64,000 bases of DNA from Ralstonia pickettii (GCF_001699815.1 NZ_MCGB01000057.1:62001-126000), one strand, 5' to 3'. Positions 28,611-38,597 are shown, numbered from the stretch's first letter. A program made the numbers and translations. Notes: generated by a model not told the origin, from the sequence alone.

Positions 28611-29747
28611 TTACTGTTTGGCTGCGTCCATCGCCGCGGTGAAGCGGTCAAACAGATACGCGATGTCATGCGGACCGGGCGACGCTTCCGGGTGGCCCTG
28701 GAAGCAGAACGCCGGACGGTCGGTCAGCTCGAAGCCCTGCAGCGTGCCGTCGAACAGCGAGACGTGCGTCACGCGCGCGTTGGCCGGCAGCGATTCCGGG
28801 TCCACTGCAAAACCGTGGTTCTGCGAGGTGATGACCACGCGGCCGTCCTGCAGATCCTTGACCGGGTGATTCGCGCCGTGGTGGCCGGTCTTCATCTTGA
28901 GCGTCTTGGCACCGACAGCCAGGCCCATGATCTGGTGGCCCAGACAGATGCCGAACGTCGGCAGGCGACGCTCCAGGAACTCCCTGGTGGCGGCGATAGC
29001 GTAGTCGCACGGCTCCGGATCGCCGGGGCCGTTGGAAAGGAAGACGCCATCCGGGTTATGCGCCAGCACGTCGGCTGCGCTGGTTTGTGCCGGCACCACC
29101 GTCACGCGGCAGCCACGCTCGGCGAGCATGCGCAGGATGTTGAACTTGACGCCAAAGTCGTACGCGACCACGTGATACTTCGGGGCGTCCTGCTTGCCGT
29201 AGCCGCGGCCCAGCGCCCATTCGGTCTGGGTCCACTCGTACGGCTGGGTCACGGACACGACTTTCGCCAGATCCATGCCCGACAGGCCCGGGAACGAGCG
29301 CGCGAGGTCGATGGCCTTCTGCACGTTGTCTTCGCCCGCGAGAATGCAACCGTTCTGGGCGCCCTTCTCGCGCAGGATTCGGGTCAGCTTGCGCGTATCG
29401 ATCCCGGCAATGGCGACAACTTTCTCGCCCTTGAGGTAATGCGAGAGCGTGTGCTCCTTGCGGAAGTTCGACGCCAGGATCGGGAGATCCTTGATGATGA
29501 GACCGGCGGCATGGACTTTCGTAGCTTCGACATCCTCACGGTTCACGCCAACGTTACCGATATGCGGATACGTGAGCGTGACGATCTGGCGCGAGTAGCT
29601 CGGATCGGTAAGGATTTCCTGATAGCCGGTGATTGCGGTGTTGAACACCACTTCGCCGATCGTATGACCGGCCGCACCGATGGAATAGCCACGAAAGACC
29701 GTGCCGTCTGCAAGCGCGAGAATGGCGGGCGGGAAAGACGGCAACAC
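28611..29747 (-). CDS. carA: Carbamoyl-phosphate synthase small subunit (glutaminase)
   Basis: A 378-residue protein. The N-terminal CPSase small domain ([31 protein letters not shown]) is followed by a class I glutamine amidotransferase domain with the nucleophile in [14 protein letters not shown] and a His/Glu pair near GHPEASPGP. It supplies ammonia to CarB. It is the first gene of carA-leuE-carB, with a promoter about 220 bp upstream and a long untranslated leader. Confidence 0.97.
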   Translation of the reverse strand: MLPSFPPAILALADGTVFRGYSIGAAGHTIGEVVFNTAITGYQEILTDPSYSRQIVTLTYPHIGNVGVNREDVEATKVHAAGLIIKDLPILASNFRKEHTLSHYLKGEKVVAIAGIDTRKLTRILREKGAQNGCILAGEDNVQKAIDLARSFPGLSGMDLAKVVSVTQPYEWTQTEWALGRGYGKQDAPKYHVVAYDFGVKFNILRMLAERGCRVTVVPAQTSAADVLAHNPDGVFLSNGPGDPEPCDYAIAATREFLERRLPTFGICLGHQIMGLAVGAKTLKMKTGHHGANHPVKDLQDGRVVITSQNHGFAVDPESLPANARVTHVSLFDGTLQGFELTDRPAFCFQGHPEASPGPHDIAYLFDRFTAAMDAAKQ

Positions 29748-29963
29748 GGGTAGCTCCTGCTGGATTCACCCTGTGCCGACCTGATCACCTTGGCGCCGAA
29801 GCGGAATTCCGGCTATGCGGAATCCGGGCCGTTTGCGCGCCGAGAGTCGGGGCTGGGACAGAACTCACCAGAAATCACCGAGAAACGAGGCAGACGGGGC
29901 GGTAGGCGGGAGGTAGGAAGCGGTTGGCGCTAGGGTGATGGGTTTCTGAACTCAAACCCAACA

Positions 29964-29992
29964 AGTATACCCGGACACCGCAAAAAACTCAA
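29964..29992 (-). promoter_or_regulatory. Sigma70-type promoter of carA-leuE-carB
   Basis: On the minus strand TTGAGT (29992-29987) and TATACT (29969-29964) are 17 bp apart. The start would give a leader of about 210 nt before carA. The rest of the 345-bp carA-prpE interval (29748-30092) shows no gene; part of the leader is GC-rich, with repeated GGAATTCCG-like segments that could fold. Confidence 0.65.
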
Positions 29993-30092
29993 TGAAAGGA
30001 AGGACTTAACGGCGCGTGCCGCCCAATTTGTGACGTCCCGCCGTGCCCACGAGCCCGTGATCGAGCTGGCGAGAACGTCACTTTCTCATCAT

Positions 30093-31994
30093 CTAGTCAC
30101 CTCGCACGGCAGCCTGCACCTGAGCCAGCGCCGTGGGGTCTTCAATGGTCGTCAGATCTCCCGGGTCACGCCCTTCCGCTACGGCCTGCATCGCCCGGCG
30201 CAGCAGCTTTCCGGAGCGCGTCTTGGGCAGCGCCCCGACAAAGAACACGCGCGAGGGCCGTGCCACTGCCCCGAGCTGCACCTCGACTGTGCGCATCAAC
30301 TCACCTTCGAGGGCCAGGCGCCCCGTCGGCTCGGCAATGCGCGAAGCGTCACGCACGATGGCAAACCCCATCGCCACCTGCCCTTTGAGCTGATCGGCCA
30401 CGCCCACCACCGCCACCTCGGCGATGGCGGGATGCGACGACAGGCTTTCTTCGATCTCGCGGGTGCCCAGACGGTGGCCCGCCACGTTGATGACGTCGTC
30501 GGTGCGGCCGAGGATGGTCACGTAACCCTCCTCGTCGCGCACACCCCAGTCGAAGCTCGAATAGATGTGCCGGCCCGGGAACGCAGACCAGTATGTCTGC
30601 AGAAAGCGGGCATCGTCGCCCCAGACGGTCGTCATGCAGCCCGGCGGCAGCGGCGCGGCAACGGCGAGGAGCCCCTTCTCGCCGGGGGCGCAGGGTTCGC
30701 CGGTGGCCTCGTCCAGGATGTCGAGCTTGTAGCCATAGACCGGGAAACCCGGCGAGCCGAGCTTTTGCATGGAAGGCTCAACCCCTTGCGGAATGGCCAG
30801 CATCGGCCAGCCGGTCTCTGTCTGCCAGTAGTTGTCGACGATGGGCTTGTGCAGTGCCTCGCCGATCCAGCTTGCGGTGGGCTCGTCCAGCGGCTCGCCG
30901 GCAAGGAAGAGGCGGCGCAGGCTCGACAGATCATGTCGCTGCAGCAGCGCCGGATCCTGCTTTTTGAGTACGCGAATGGCGGTCGGTGCGGTAAACATCA
31001 CGTTCACCCGATATTGCTCGACGATGCGCCACCAGACCGCACCGTCGGGACGGATTGGCGTGCCTTCGTACATGACCGTCGTCAGGCCCGCGAGCAGCGG
31101 CGCGTAGACGATGTAGCTGTGTCCCACCACCCAGCCCACGTCCGAAGCGGTGAACATCGTGTCGCCGGGCTGCGTACCGAAAATGAGCGGCATCGACGCC
31201 GCGAGCGCCACCGCATAGCCGCCGGTGTCGCGCTGGACACCTTTCGGTTTGCCCGTCGTACCGGAGGTGTAGAGGATGTACGAGGGCTCGCTGGATTCCA
31301 TCCACTCGCACGGCACATCGGCATTCGCGTGCTGGGCGGCGAGCGTTGCGTAGTCGACATCGCGCGGGTTGTGCTGCATGGGCGCGAGTTGGCGATTGAC
31401 GAGCAGCACGCGCTCGGGCTTGTGGGCCGCCAGCGCAATCGCGGCATCGAGCAACGGTTTGTACTCGACCACCTTGCCCGCTCGCGAGCCCGCATCGGCA
31501 CTGACGATCACGCGCGGCGTAGCGTCGTCGATGCGCGTGGCGAGACTGTTGGACGCGAAACCGCCGAACACCACCGAATGGATCGCGCCGATGCGCGCAC
31601 AGGCCAGCATCGCAAACGCGGCTTCAGGAATCATCGGCAGGTAAATCAGCACGCGGTCGCCCCGCCTCACGCCCAGGGCCTGCAGGCTCGCCGCCATGCG
31701 GTTGACCTCGCGATGGAGCTGGCGATACGTGTACGTGGCCTCCAGACCGGTTTCAGTGGAGACATACACGAGCGCCGCCTGCTCGCCACGCGTGGCGAGA
31801 TGCCGGTCGACGGCGTTGTGGCACAGGTTGGTGCGTCCGCCCACGAACCACTTTGCGAATGGCAAGCGCGAATCGTCCAGGACGGCAGAATACGGCCCCT
31901 GCCATTCGATGCGCTGGGCCTGTTCGCCCCAGAAGCCAGCGGGGTCATCAATGGAGCGCTGATACAGCGCGCGGTACGCGGCGGACATGGGCAT
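30093..31994 (-). CDS. prpE: Propionate-CoA ligase
   Basis: A 633-residue acyl-adenylate-forming enzyme of the acetyl/propionyl-CoA synthetase family. It has the N-terminal ACAS domain (YRALYQRSIDDPAGFWGEQA), the P-loop YILYTSGTTGKPKGV, the WQTETGW adenylate motif and the C-terminal lysine motif LPKTRSGKLLRR. The opening and the DVGWVVGHSYIVYAPLL segment favour PrpE over Acs. ATG 31994 is chosen, with GGAG 8 nt upstream. No methylcitrate-cycle genes are near. It activates propionate to propionyl-CoA. Confidence 0.85.
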   Translation of the reverse strand: MPMSAAYRALYQRSIDDPAGFWGEQAQRIEWQGPYSAVLDDSRLPFAKWFVGGRTNLCHNAVDRHLATRGEQAALVYVSTETGLEATYTYRQLHREVNRMAASLQALGVRRGDRVLIYLPMIPEAAFAMLACARIGAIHSVVFGGFASNSLATRIDDATPRVIVSADAGSRAGKVVEYKPLLDAAIALAAHKPERVLLVNRQLAPMQHNPRDVDYATLAAQHANADVPCEWMESSEPSYILYTSGTTGKPKGVQRDTGGYAVALAASMPLIFGTQPGDTMFTASDVGWVVGHSYIVYAPLLAGLTTVMYEGTPIRPDGAVWWRIVEQYRVNVMFTAPTAIRVLKKQDPALLQRHDLSSLRRLFLAGEPLDEPTASWIGEALHKPIVDNYWQTETGWPMLAIPQGVEPSMQKLGSPGFPVYGYKLDILDEATGEPCAPGEKGLLAVAAPLPPGCMTTVWGDDARFLQTYWSAFPGRHIYSSFDWGVRDEEGYVTILGRTDDVINVAGHRLGTREIEESLSSHPAIAEVAVVGVADQLKGQVAMGFAIVRDASRIAEPTGRLALEGELMRTVEVQLGAVARPSRVFFVGALPKTRSGKLLRRAMQAVAEGRDPGDLTTIEDPTALAQVQAAVRGD

Positions 31995-32100
31995 GATGTT
32001 GTCTCCTGGCCATCGTACGCGATGGCTCAATCTTGGTTGTGCTTGATGCACCTACTTTGCGATCGCCAACTTACGCGGGTCTTACCGCCGCCCCAAAACA

Positions 32101-32126
32101 AAACGGCGCCCCGCAGGACGCCGTTT
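32101..32126 (-). terminator. Terminator after mltD
   Basis: AAACGGCG pairs with CGCCGTTT around a 10-nt loop, with a T-rich tail on the minus strand. Confidence 0.75.
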
Positions 32127-32138
32127 CTGTTGCCAGTC

Positions 32139-33689
32139 TCAGCGCTTCTTGCGCTTGACCGAACTGGATGAAGTTGCCACCGGCTTCGCCTTGACCACCG
32201 GCTTGCCGGCCACCTTCGCAGTTGGCACGCGCGTGGTTGCCGCTGTGGCACGCGACGTTGTGGCCGATACGCGCATCACGCGCACATGCCCGCCACGACC
32301 GCCACCGTGCGCTTGCGGCAGCATCAGCACAACGCTGTGCCCCTTGGGAATGGCGTCGCCGGGGAGCTGGTTCCACGCACGAATCTGGGCAACCGACACG
32401 CCGTAGCGTCGCGACAGACCCGCAACCGTATCGCGCTTGCCTGCGCGCACGACCACCTTTCTCAGATCCGGCATGTCGGGTTCGACCGCCATGGTGGCGT
32501 TCTCGGCCAACTCCGGGCTGATGTCGGGAGCGTTTTCCTGGGCGCCGTCGGCACGCGGCACAACCACGGTGGAGCCGGCCTTCAGCCGCATGCCCTTCGG
32601 AATGCGGTTGATCTCGCGAATGGTGTCGGGGTCAACCTTCAGCCGGGCCGCCAATGCTTCGACGCGCTCGCGGTTGCCGACCGTCACGGCCGTCCAGCTG
32701 GAGAGGCCGCCTCGATAGGTGTTCAGGTTGTACTGGAAAGTTTCCGCGTTGTCGTACGGCAGCAGGATCTGCGGGTTCGACGCGCCCAGGATCACCGGCC
32801 GGTTGAACGACGGGTTCAGCGCCTTGAACTCATCCATTGGCAGATTGGCCAGCTTGGCAGCCAGCGTCACATCAATATCGCGTGAAGTCGTGACGGTGAC
32901 GAAGTACGGATGGTTGGGAATTTCCGGCAGCGTGACGCCGTAGCGCTCCGGGTTGGCGATGATGTTCTTCACCGCCTGGAGCTTGGGCACGTACATGCGC
33001 GTCTCGGCGGGCATGTTTAGGTTGACGTAATCGGTCGACAGCCCCGCGGCCTGGTTGCGTGCAATCGCCCGCGCCACCGCGCCTTCACCCCAGTTGTAGG
33101 CGGCCAGCGCGAGTTGCCAGTCGCCAAACTGGTCGTGCAGCTTGGAAAGATAGTCGAGCGCGGCGTCGGTCGAGGCAAGCACATCGCGGCGCTCGTCCTG
33201 GAAGACGTTCTGCTTGAGGTTGTAGGTTCGGCCAGTGCTCGGGATGAACTGCCACATCCCGGCAGCCTTGGCAGTCGATACTGCCTGCGGGTTGAACGCA
33301 CTTTCCACGAACGGCAGGAGCGCCAGCTCGGTGGGCATGTTGCGCCGCTCCAGCTCTTCGACGATGTGGTACAGGTAGCGGTTCGAGCGATCCACCATCC
33401 GGCGGAAGGCATCCGGGCGCTGCGCATACCAGTCAGTGCGGTCGTCCACAGCCGAGCTTTGCAGGTCGGGCATGGAGAAACCTTGGCGAATGCGCGCCCA
33501 GAGATCCTTGGCAGGCCCTTTCAGGGATGCCACGGGCTGCTGATCGACATTGACGACCGGCGCGGGGGCCTGGCCGGTGGCGGTGGAGGCGCTGGTGCTG
33601 GCTGTGTCGGCGTTCGGCCCGGGGGCCGTTGCACAGGCCGCAAGGAGCAGACTGAGCACAGTTGCCGCAAGAAGTCGCACGGATCGCAT
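32139..33689 (-). CDS. mltD: Membrane-bound lytic murein transglycosylase D, lipoprotein
   Basis: A 516-residue lipoprotein with a lipobox LLLAACAT (Cys19-20 region). The SLT domain has the catalytic Glu in LPFVESAFNPQA and the AAGMWQFIPSTGR and ALAAYNWGEGAV motifs. At least two LysM-like modules follow (about 330-390 and 405-460), then a Ser/Thr/Lys-rich basic tail of about 50 residues. It cleaves glycan strands to anhydromuropeptides at the outer membrane. ATG 33689 is used rather than the TTG at 33692. It lies next to gloB, the order seen in many proteobacteria. Confidence 0.93.
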   Translation of the reverse strand: MRSVRLLAATVLSLLLAACATAPGPNADTASTSASTATGQAPAPVVNVDQQPVASLKGPAKDLWARIRQGFSMPDLQSSAVDDRTDWYAQRPDAFRRMVDRSNRYLYHIVEELERRNMPTELALLPFVESAFNPQAVSTAKAAGMWQFIPSTGRTYNLKQNVFQDERRDVLASTDAALDYLSKLHDQFGDWQLALAAYNWGEGAVARAIARNQAAGLSTDYVNLNMPAETRMYVPKLQAVKNIIANPERYGVTLPEIPNHPYFVTVTTSRDIDVTLAAKLANLPMDEFKALNPSFNRPVILGASNPQILLPYDNAETFQYNLNTYRGGLSSWTAVTVGNRERVEALAARLKVDPDTIREINRIPKGMRLKAGSTVVVPRADGAQENAPDISPELAENATMAVEPDMPDLRKVVVRAGKRDTVAGLSRRYGVSVAQIRAWNQLPGDAIPKGHSVVLMLPQAHGGGRGGHVRVMRVSATTSRATAATTRVPTAKVAGKPVVKAKPVATSSSSVKRKKR

Positions 33690-33827
33690 CAAGTTCTATG
33701 GGGTTAGGGCTAAAAATTGCCCCAGATAGTAAGAAACGCATCCGACCGCGTCAACCCGCGTTCACCCGGCGTGCCGCTTGCCCAATGCATCACATCTGGC
33801 CGCGTTATCGCCGCGCGCCGAGCGTTC

Positions 33828-34667
33828 TCAACGGAAATCGTTCTTCCACTGGCGCAACGCGGCGAATACGGCAACGGGGTCATCCGCGTCGATACCTGCA
33901 TGGCGTGCCACGGCCTGCGTCACATTGGCGTCATCCGACCGCATGAAGGGATTGGTCGCCCGCTCATGTCCAACGGTCGTGGGTACAGTCGAGCGGCCCT
34001 CGGCCCGCAACGCCGCTACCTCATCCTCCCAGGCTGCCAAGTCGGCGTTGCCAGGTTCGACTGCACGCGCAAAACGCACATTCGATGCCGTGTATTCATG
34101 CGCGCAATAGACACGCGTATCGGGCGCCAGTGCCGCCAGCTTGGCCAGCGACGCGCGCATCTGCGCGGGCGTCCCTTCAAAAAGCCGGCCGCAACCGGTG
34201 GCGAAGAGTGTATCGCCACAAAACAGGCTCGCCGATGCGGCATTACCCTGAAGGCGCCCTACATAGGCAACGTGACCGCTGGTATGACCCGGCACATCGA
34301 TCACCCGGAATGTGGCGGCTGGCTGCGTGAGCGTCACGACGTCGCCTTCGCGCACGGCCTGCGTGCGGCACGGGATCGATTCGTCCGCTGGGCCGATGAC
34401 CTGCAGCGGCGCACCCTCGGGATTCTCCGGATACGCCGCGAGCAGTTCGCGCACCCCGCCGACGTGATCGCCATGATGATGTGTGATTACAATGGCACCG
34501 AGCGCGAGCCCGCGTTCCTTCAAGAAGCGCAGCACCGGTTGCGCGTCGCCCGGGTCGACGACAGCAGCCACACGGCCATCGTGCAGTGCCCAAATATAAT
34601 TGTCGGTAAACGCAGCGATCGCCTCGACCTCAAGCGCTACGACGCGCGGCACACCACCCTGGACCAT
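33828..34667 (-). CDS. gloB: Hydroxyacylglutathione hydrolase (glyoxalase II)
   Basis: A 279-residue MBL-fold enzyme that hydrolyses S-lactoylglutathione in methylglyoxal detoxification. The dinuclear metal motif is [12 protein letters not shown], with the later ligands in [10 protein letters not shown] and VYCAHEYT and the glutathione-binding C-terminal domain (TNPFMR). Its start ATG (34667) overlaps the start ATG of the divergent methyltransferase by two bases in CATG, so the two promoters must lie inside each other's coding regions. Confidence 0.93.
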   Translation of the reverse strand: MVQGGVPRVVALEVEAIAAFTDNYIWALHDGRVAAVVDPGDAQPVLRFLKERGLALGAIVITHHHGDHVGGVRELLAAYPENPEGAPLQVIGPADESIPCRTQAVREGDVVTLTQPAATFRVIDVPGHTSGHVAYVGRLQGNAASASLFCGDTLFATGCGRLFEGTPAQMRASLAKLAALAPDTRVYCAHEYTASNVRFARAVEPGNADLAAWEDEVAALRAEGRSTVPTTVGHERATNPFMRSDDANVTQAVARHAGIDADDPVAVFAALRQWKNDFR

Positions 34668-35571
34668 GTCCGACTCCTCTAACGATCGTCGCATTATAGA
34701 TTGGCACCACTGGCTCGCTTCGCCGCCCGGGCAATATGTCCTGCGGTGGGAGCAGGCCCAGTTCGATCGCACGGTGGCCGACATGTTCGGCTATCACGCG
34801 CTGCAGCTAGGCCATCCTGGCTTTGGGGCGCTGCGCGAGAACCGCATCCCGCTGATTGCCCGCGTGGTGGACGACATCGACCCGACGGCCCCCACCGAAA
34901 CGCTCGACCCGATGGATGGCGACCCCGCTGAATCCGCCGATGCGGCCGACGGAGAACCCGACACCAGCACGCCACCACGCCAAGCCACGCCCCGCGTGAT
35001 CTGCCGCTATGACGAACTGCCCTTCGCTTCGCAGAGCATCGACCTCGTCGCCTTGCCCCACGTGCTGGAGTTCACTGACGATCCGCACGAAGTGCTGCGC
35101 GAAGTGGCGCGCGTGCTGATGCCCGAGGGGCGCCTGATCATCACCGGCTTCAACCCGCTGAGCCTGTGGGGCATGCGCCAGGGCATGCGGCGCCTGGGCA
35201 CGGAATCGTTTCTCCCTGCACAGAGCCAGATGATTGCGTTCACGCGTCTGAAAGACTGGCTCAAGCTGCTCGGATTTGATATCGTGCGCGGCCGTTTCGG
35301 CTGCTACTGCCCGCCTAATCGCTCGGACAAATGGCTGCAGCGCACCGCCTTCATGGAAAAGGCCGGCGACCGTTGGTGGCCGATCTTCGGTGCGGTTTAC
35401 ATGCTGCAGGCGGTCAAGCGCGTGCGCTCCATGCGACTGGTCGGTCCGGCATGGAAGACGCGCAAATCGCCGGCGCTGGTGCCGGCCGGAACGCCGGTCG
35501 CGACGCCTTCGGGATCACATTCGACCAAGGCGCCATCGGCCACGGCGCGTGACGGCAAATCGGGCGCGTGA
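34666..35571 (+). CDS. Class I SAM-dependent methyltransferase
   Basis: A 301-residue protein. The middle part (about 95-190) is a methyltransferase type 11 core: [20 protein letters not shown] followed by [21 protein letters not shown]. The SAM-binding first glycine loop is poorly conserved and an acidic linker (about 65-105) interrupts the N-terminal part. Homologues sit between gloB and rnhA in many proteobacteria; the substrate is unknown. The start is ATG 34666, sharing CATG with gloB; an in-frame ATG at 34600 would overlap gloB by 67 bp and is less likely. The C-terminal 50 residues are low complexity. Confidence 0.82.
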   Translation: MSDSSNDRRIIDWHHWLASPPGQYVLRWEQAQFDRTVADMFGYHALQLGHPGFGALRENRIPLIARVVDDIDPTAPTETLDPMDGDPAESADAADGEPDTSTPPRQATPRVICRYDELPFASQSIDLVALPHVLEFTDDPHEVLREVARVLMPEGRLIITGFNPLSLWGMRQGMRRLGTESFLPAQSQMIAFTRLKDWLKLLGFDIVRGRFGCYCPPNRSDKWLQRTAFMEKAGDRWWPIFGAVYMLQAVKRVRSMRLVGPAWKTRKSPALVPAGTPVATPSGSHSTKAPSATARDGKSGA

Positions 35572-35610
35572 GCGCGACCCTTCCACTCACTGATCACCCA
35601 TCGTTTCTCA

Positions 35611-36057
35611 ATGCAGGAAGTCACCGTTTATTCCGATGGCGCGTGCAAGGGCAACCCCGGCCTTGGTGGCTGGGGCACCGTGCTCGTCTCGGGCAGCCAC
35701 GAAAAAGAACTCTTTGGCGGCGAAACGCTAACCACCAACAACCGCATGGAGCTGATGGCCGTGATCGAAGCATTCCGCGCGCTGAAAAGGCCATGCCGGG
35801 TGCAGGTTTATACCGATTCGCAGTACGTCCAGAAAGGCATCAGCGAATGGTTGGCCGGCTGGAAGGCGCGCGGGTGGAAGACGGCCGACAAGAAGCCGGT
35901 CAAGAACGACGACCTCTGGCGCACGCTCGACGAACTGGTCGCCGGACATGAGGTGAGCTGGCATTGGGTCAAGGGCCATGCCGGCCACCCCGGCAACGAG
36001 CGCGCCGATGCGCTGGCCAACAAAGGCGTCGAGATGGCGCGCCAGGCGAAAGCCTGA
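35611..36057 (+). CDS. rnhA: Ribonuclease HI
   Basis: A 148-residue enzyme that cleaves RNA in RNA-DNA hybrids. The catalytic carboxylates Asp9 ([12 protein letters not shown]), Glu47 (NNRMELMAV), Asp69 (YTDSQYV) and the C-terminal Asp in [10 protein letters not shown] are all present, with the substrate-handle basic loop [16 protein letters not shown]. It is 39 bp after the methyltransferase, in the conserved gloB/methyltransferase/rnhA neighbourhood. Confidence 0.97.
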   Translation: MQEVTVYSDGACKGNPGLGGWGTVLVSGSHEKELFGGETLTTNNRMELMAVIEAFRALKRPCRVQVYTDSQYVQKGISEWLAGWKARGWKTADKKPVKNDDLWRTLDELVAGHEVSWHWVKGHAGHPGNERADALANKGVEMARQAKA

Positions 36058-36074
36058 CGCAGCCGGGCGCACGC

Positions 36075-36583
36075 TCACCTGCCCGCGCAGCGCTGCGTCG
36101 GGATCTGCGGCGCATTCGCGGCGGTGGTCGTGACGTACTGCGGCTTGCCATCCTGCGCATAGATCAGCCGCAGCGGGCCGCGCTTGGAAAGGCCATCGTC
36201 GATATCCGCCTGCAGCAGACCGGTCTGCGCCCATGCATCACCACCGATGCTGCGCTTTGCATCATGACGGGGCGATTCGCGCCCGGCTCCCAGTTGGCTT
36301 GGCGCTCCGGCACGTAACGGTTGGGCAATGTGCCGTAGGCGTAGAGCTGATTCAGCGTGTCGGCCAGGTAGCCCCCGGCTTGCTCGTTGAACGTCGGAAG
36401 ATCCTGCTTGCCGAGTTCGCTGCGGATGCGCTCCGCTTCGACGGCGCATGTTGGCGCGGCATTGTCGGCCGCGCGGGCGTAGGACATGCCGATCGCAACG
36501 GCAGCGGCGACAAGCCACGTCAATACGCGATACAGGCGGCGTGGGCGGGTGGTGGGAATCACGGACATCGGTTCGGTATGCAT
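36075..36583 (-). pseudogene. Frameshifted gene for a small exported protein
   Basis: On the minus strand one frame gives an N-terminal signal-anchor-like segment (LYRVLTWLVAAAVAIGMSYA, residues 17-36) and a soluble part to about residue 112 (…NRPVMMQSAA). The protein-like sequence then continues in another frame (GGDAWAQTGLLQADIDDGL…) to a stop at 36075. A single missing base near 36245 would explain it. The whole would be about 168 residues with two cysteines (APTCAVE and TQRCAGR), likely periplasmic. It is a real frameshift or a sequence error. It follows the lysozyme gene in the same orientation. The family was not recognised. Confidence 0.6.
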
Positions 36584-36624
36584 GCGAGCTTCTCCGTTGA
36601 ACGTTGAAGTAACCTGGTGGTGAA

Positions 36625-37077
36625 TCAGGACAGGAACAGCTTGCGTTCGGCCTGACGACGCTTCGTCAGCCCTTTGAGCGGCTTGCCGCCGGCCTTGTCC
36701 CAGAGCAGGAACTGGTTGGCTGCGCCGACGTAGTCCCCGGCGTTGAGCTTGCGCAGCAGCGTCGACGAGCGCAGCCGCCCCGCTCCCAGGTTGAAGACGA
36801 AGGACGCCAGCGCGTCGAACTGCCCTTGCGTGATCGACACACGCACTGCCTTCGCAATGCCCTGCTCGGTGTCGGCCAGGTCTTTGCGCAGCAGCGCTTC
36901 GGCATGCTGCTGCGAGATCGGCCCGTTGAAGGTCTCGCCAGGCCGGATCAAATGGCCGTAGCCGATGGTCGGCTTACCGACCGCATCCAGATACGTCGAC
37001 AGACGCAGCCCTTCCGATTCCTTGATCAGCGCGAGGCCTCGCTCGCCGGTGGTGCGTGGGTTGTGCTCAGTGCTCAT
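36625..37077 (-). CDS. GH24 phage-type lysozyme
   Basis: A 150-residue T4-type lysozyme. The catalytic triad is complete: Glu22 in KESEGLRL, Asp31 in YLDAVG and Thr37 in PTIGYGHL. FDALASFVFNLGAG and the C-terminal RRQAERKLFL complete the fold. There is no signal peptide or SAR anchor, so export would need a holin, lysis or another secretion route. ATG 37077 lies inside the upstream DUF2589-like gene (11-nt overlap), which implies translational coupling. No phage structural genes surround it, which argues for a domesticated role within this cassette. Confidence 0.88.
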   Translation of the reverse strand: MSTEHNPRTTGERGLALIKESEGLRLSTYLDAVGKPTIGYGHLIRPGETFNGPISQQHAEALLRKDLADTEQGIAKAVRVSITQGQFDALASFVFNLGAGRLRSSTLLRKLNAGDYVGAANQFLLWDKAGGKPLKGLTKRRQAERKLFLS

Positions 37078-37819
37078 CGCCCTTCTCCCGCGGCGTGCTG
37101 GTTGTGCCGGAGCCATCGGAGGCGGCGGCATTTGACTGCACGGGCCTTGGCACCAGCCGATTTGTGTATTCGTCGATCAGCCGCATGACGGCCTCTGGCG
37201 GCTGCAACGCGGTGAACTTCATCTCGATGTCGATGTGCTCGCTGTCGCGGCCGGTGTCACGCTTGGAATGCGGCGCGAGCGAGACGTAGAACCGGCCAAC
37301 ACCGCCGGTGGCAGCGCCGTGCACGGGCAAGGTCTCGGCAATGTCGCTGCGTACGGTCATGTTCACCGTCATTTCATCGAGCGCGAGGCCACGCGGCATC
37401 GCCAGCGACACCAGAGGCAGCGCCAGCCGGTGCTGACTGTCGAGCGCAAGTTCGACCTCCCGTGCCACCAGCGTGCCGGTCTCGTCGGCATCGAAAAACT
37501 GATCGAGCAGCGCGGTGTACTGCTGCGCAAGCATCTGGTTGGCGGACGCGGCGGCGTGCTGCATGCCACGCGTAATGTCGTCCAGCGTCAGGCCATTCAA
37601 GCCCGGATGACCGTGGCTGTTACTGCCGCCACCGCCGCCAGGGGGCGATGAACCCGGAGGCGACGGCGGAGGCGCATCGGACGCAGCCTCGGAAAACGGC
37701 TCGGCACCGGAAGACCCAGGTGGCGCCGACGGCGAACTGGTGGGCGGTGCCGACGGTGTGGCGGGCGCTGACGATGCACGGTCATCGTCACGCCCGCGGC
37801 GGCTGAAGAGTTTGAACAT
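37067..37819 (-). CDS. DUF2589-like protein with Pro/Gly/Ser-rich N-terminus
   Basis: A 250-residue protein. Residues 1-72 are low complexity (Ser/Pro/Gly, including a run of five Gly). The rest resembles the downstream-strand paralogue: a helical segment (MQHAAASANQMLAQQYTALL), then beta-rich sequence ending in FTALQPPEAVMRLIDEYTNR, equivalent to the RQNPPEALMRVMEFLTD end of the neighbour. No signal peptide or catalytic motif is seen. It overlaps the lysozyme gene by 11 nt and follows the second DUF2589 gene by 109 bp. The function is unknown. Confidence 0.65.
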   Translation of the reverse strand: MFKLFSRRGRDDDRASSAPATPSAPPTSSPSAPPGSSGAEPFSEAASDAPPPSPPGSSPPGGGGGSNSHGHPGLNGLTLDDITRGMQHAAASANQMLAQQYTALLDQFFDADETGTLVAREVELALDSQHRLALPLVSLAMPRGLALDEMTVNMTVRSDIAETLPVHGAATGGVGRFYVSLAPHSKRDTGRDSEHIDIEMKFTALQPPEAVMRLIDEYTNRLVPRPVQSNAAASDGSGTTSTPREKGDEH

Positions 37820-37928
37820 GGTGTCGGGTCGGTCAGATCGATCAGATCAATGGGCGGCGCGCGGCAGGCGCGCACCGATCAGGACGCCGACCGTGGGGAG
37901 GCCGGCCGGCGTCCATCGCCGGGGCGGC

Positions 37929-38597
37929 TTACGGAGTTGCCGGAGCCGGGGCCGGCGCGTTACCGCCAGCCGGCACCTTTTCGCCGATCATCGTGCCGTC
38001 GGTCGGCGTGGCGGGCAGCGGCTTGACGTCGTTCTCCTTGCCCTTGACGACCACCGGCTTGGTTGCCGCGTCAGTCAAGAACTCCATCACGCGCATCAAC
38101 GCTTCCGGCGGGTTCTGACGCTTGACCTGGGTGTGGAAGGAGTACTTGGCACGCGTGTCGGTGCTACGCGTCTGCTCGGACTTGTGCGAGGCGCGGCCCG
38201 AAACCGACACGCTGAACGGGCCCCAGCCGAGCTTGGCCTGGAACGACCCTTCCGCCTCGGTGCTGGACGACGATTTCTCCGACTGCGAAATCTCCAGCTC
38301 GAAGTCGATCGTGCCTTCCTCGATGGCGATCACCGGATGCACGACCGCGCACAGCAACGGAATGCGCATCGTCTTCTGGATCGTGCCTTGCGACACCCCC
38401 TTCTCGTCGACGATGGTTTCGTCGTAGTCAAATTGCACGGCAACGGCTTTGCCGTTCTGAATACAGACCTGCAGCAGAAAATCCGCATAGGATTTTGCCG
38501 CCGAGGTTTGCGCTGCGATCATTGCCTGCAGCGGCGCAGAGATCATCTTGTCGATTGGCAGCGCATTGATAACCGACCCGATAAGTCCGTTGTCCAT
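37929..38597 (-). CDS. DUF2589 domain protein
   Basis: A 222-residue protein matching the general form of DUF2589: an N-terminal helix rich in Ala/Gln/Ile (LIGSVINALPIDKMISAPLQ, then AMIAAQTSAAKSYADF), a beta-rich core with LLCAVVHPVIAIEEGTIDFE and the SFQAKLGWGPFSVSVSGRAS segment, and the NPPEALMRVMEFLTD end, plus a Pro/Ala tail. No signal peptide is present. It is the first gene of the DUF2589-DUF2589-lysozyme-exported protein set and divergent from an orphan regulator 248 bp away. The biochemical role of the family is, to my knowledge, undescribed. Confidence 0.7.
   Translation of the reverse strand: MDNGLIGSVINALPIDKMISAPLQAMIAAQTSAAKSYADFLLQVCIQNGKAVAVQFDYDETIVDEKGVSQGTIQKTMRIPLLCAVVHPVIAIEEGTIDFELEISQSEKSSSSTEAEGSFQAKLGWGPFSVSVSGRASHKSEQTRSTDTRAKYSFHTQVKRQNPPEALMRVMEFLTDAATKPVVVKGKENDVKPLPATPTDGTMIGEKVPAGGNAPAPAPATP

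Noticed and set aside
36625-37077. Lysozyme as evidence of a prophage
   Set aside because: No capsid, tail, integrase, holin or replication genes are near, and the flanks are ordinary chromosome.
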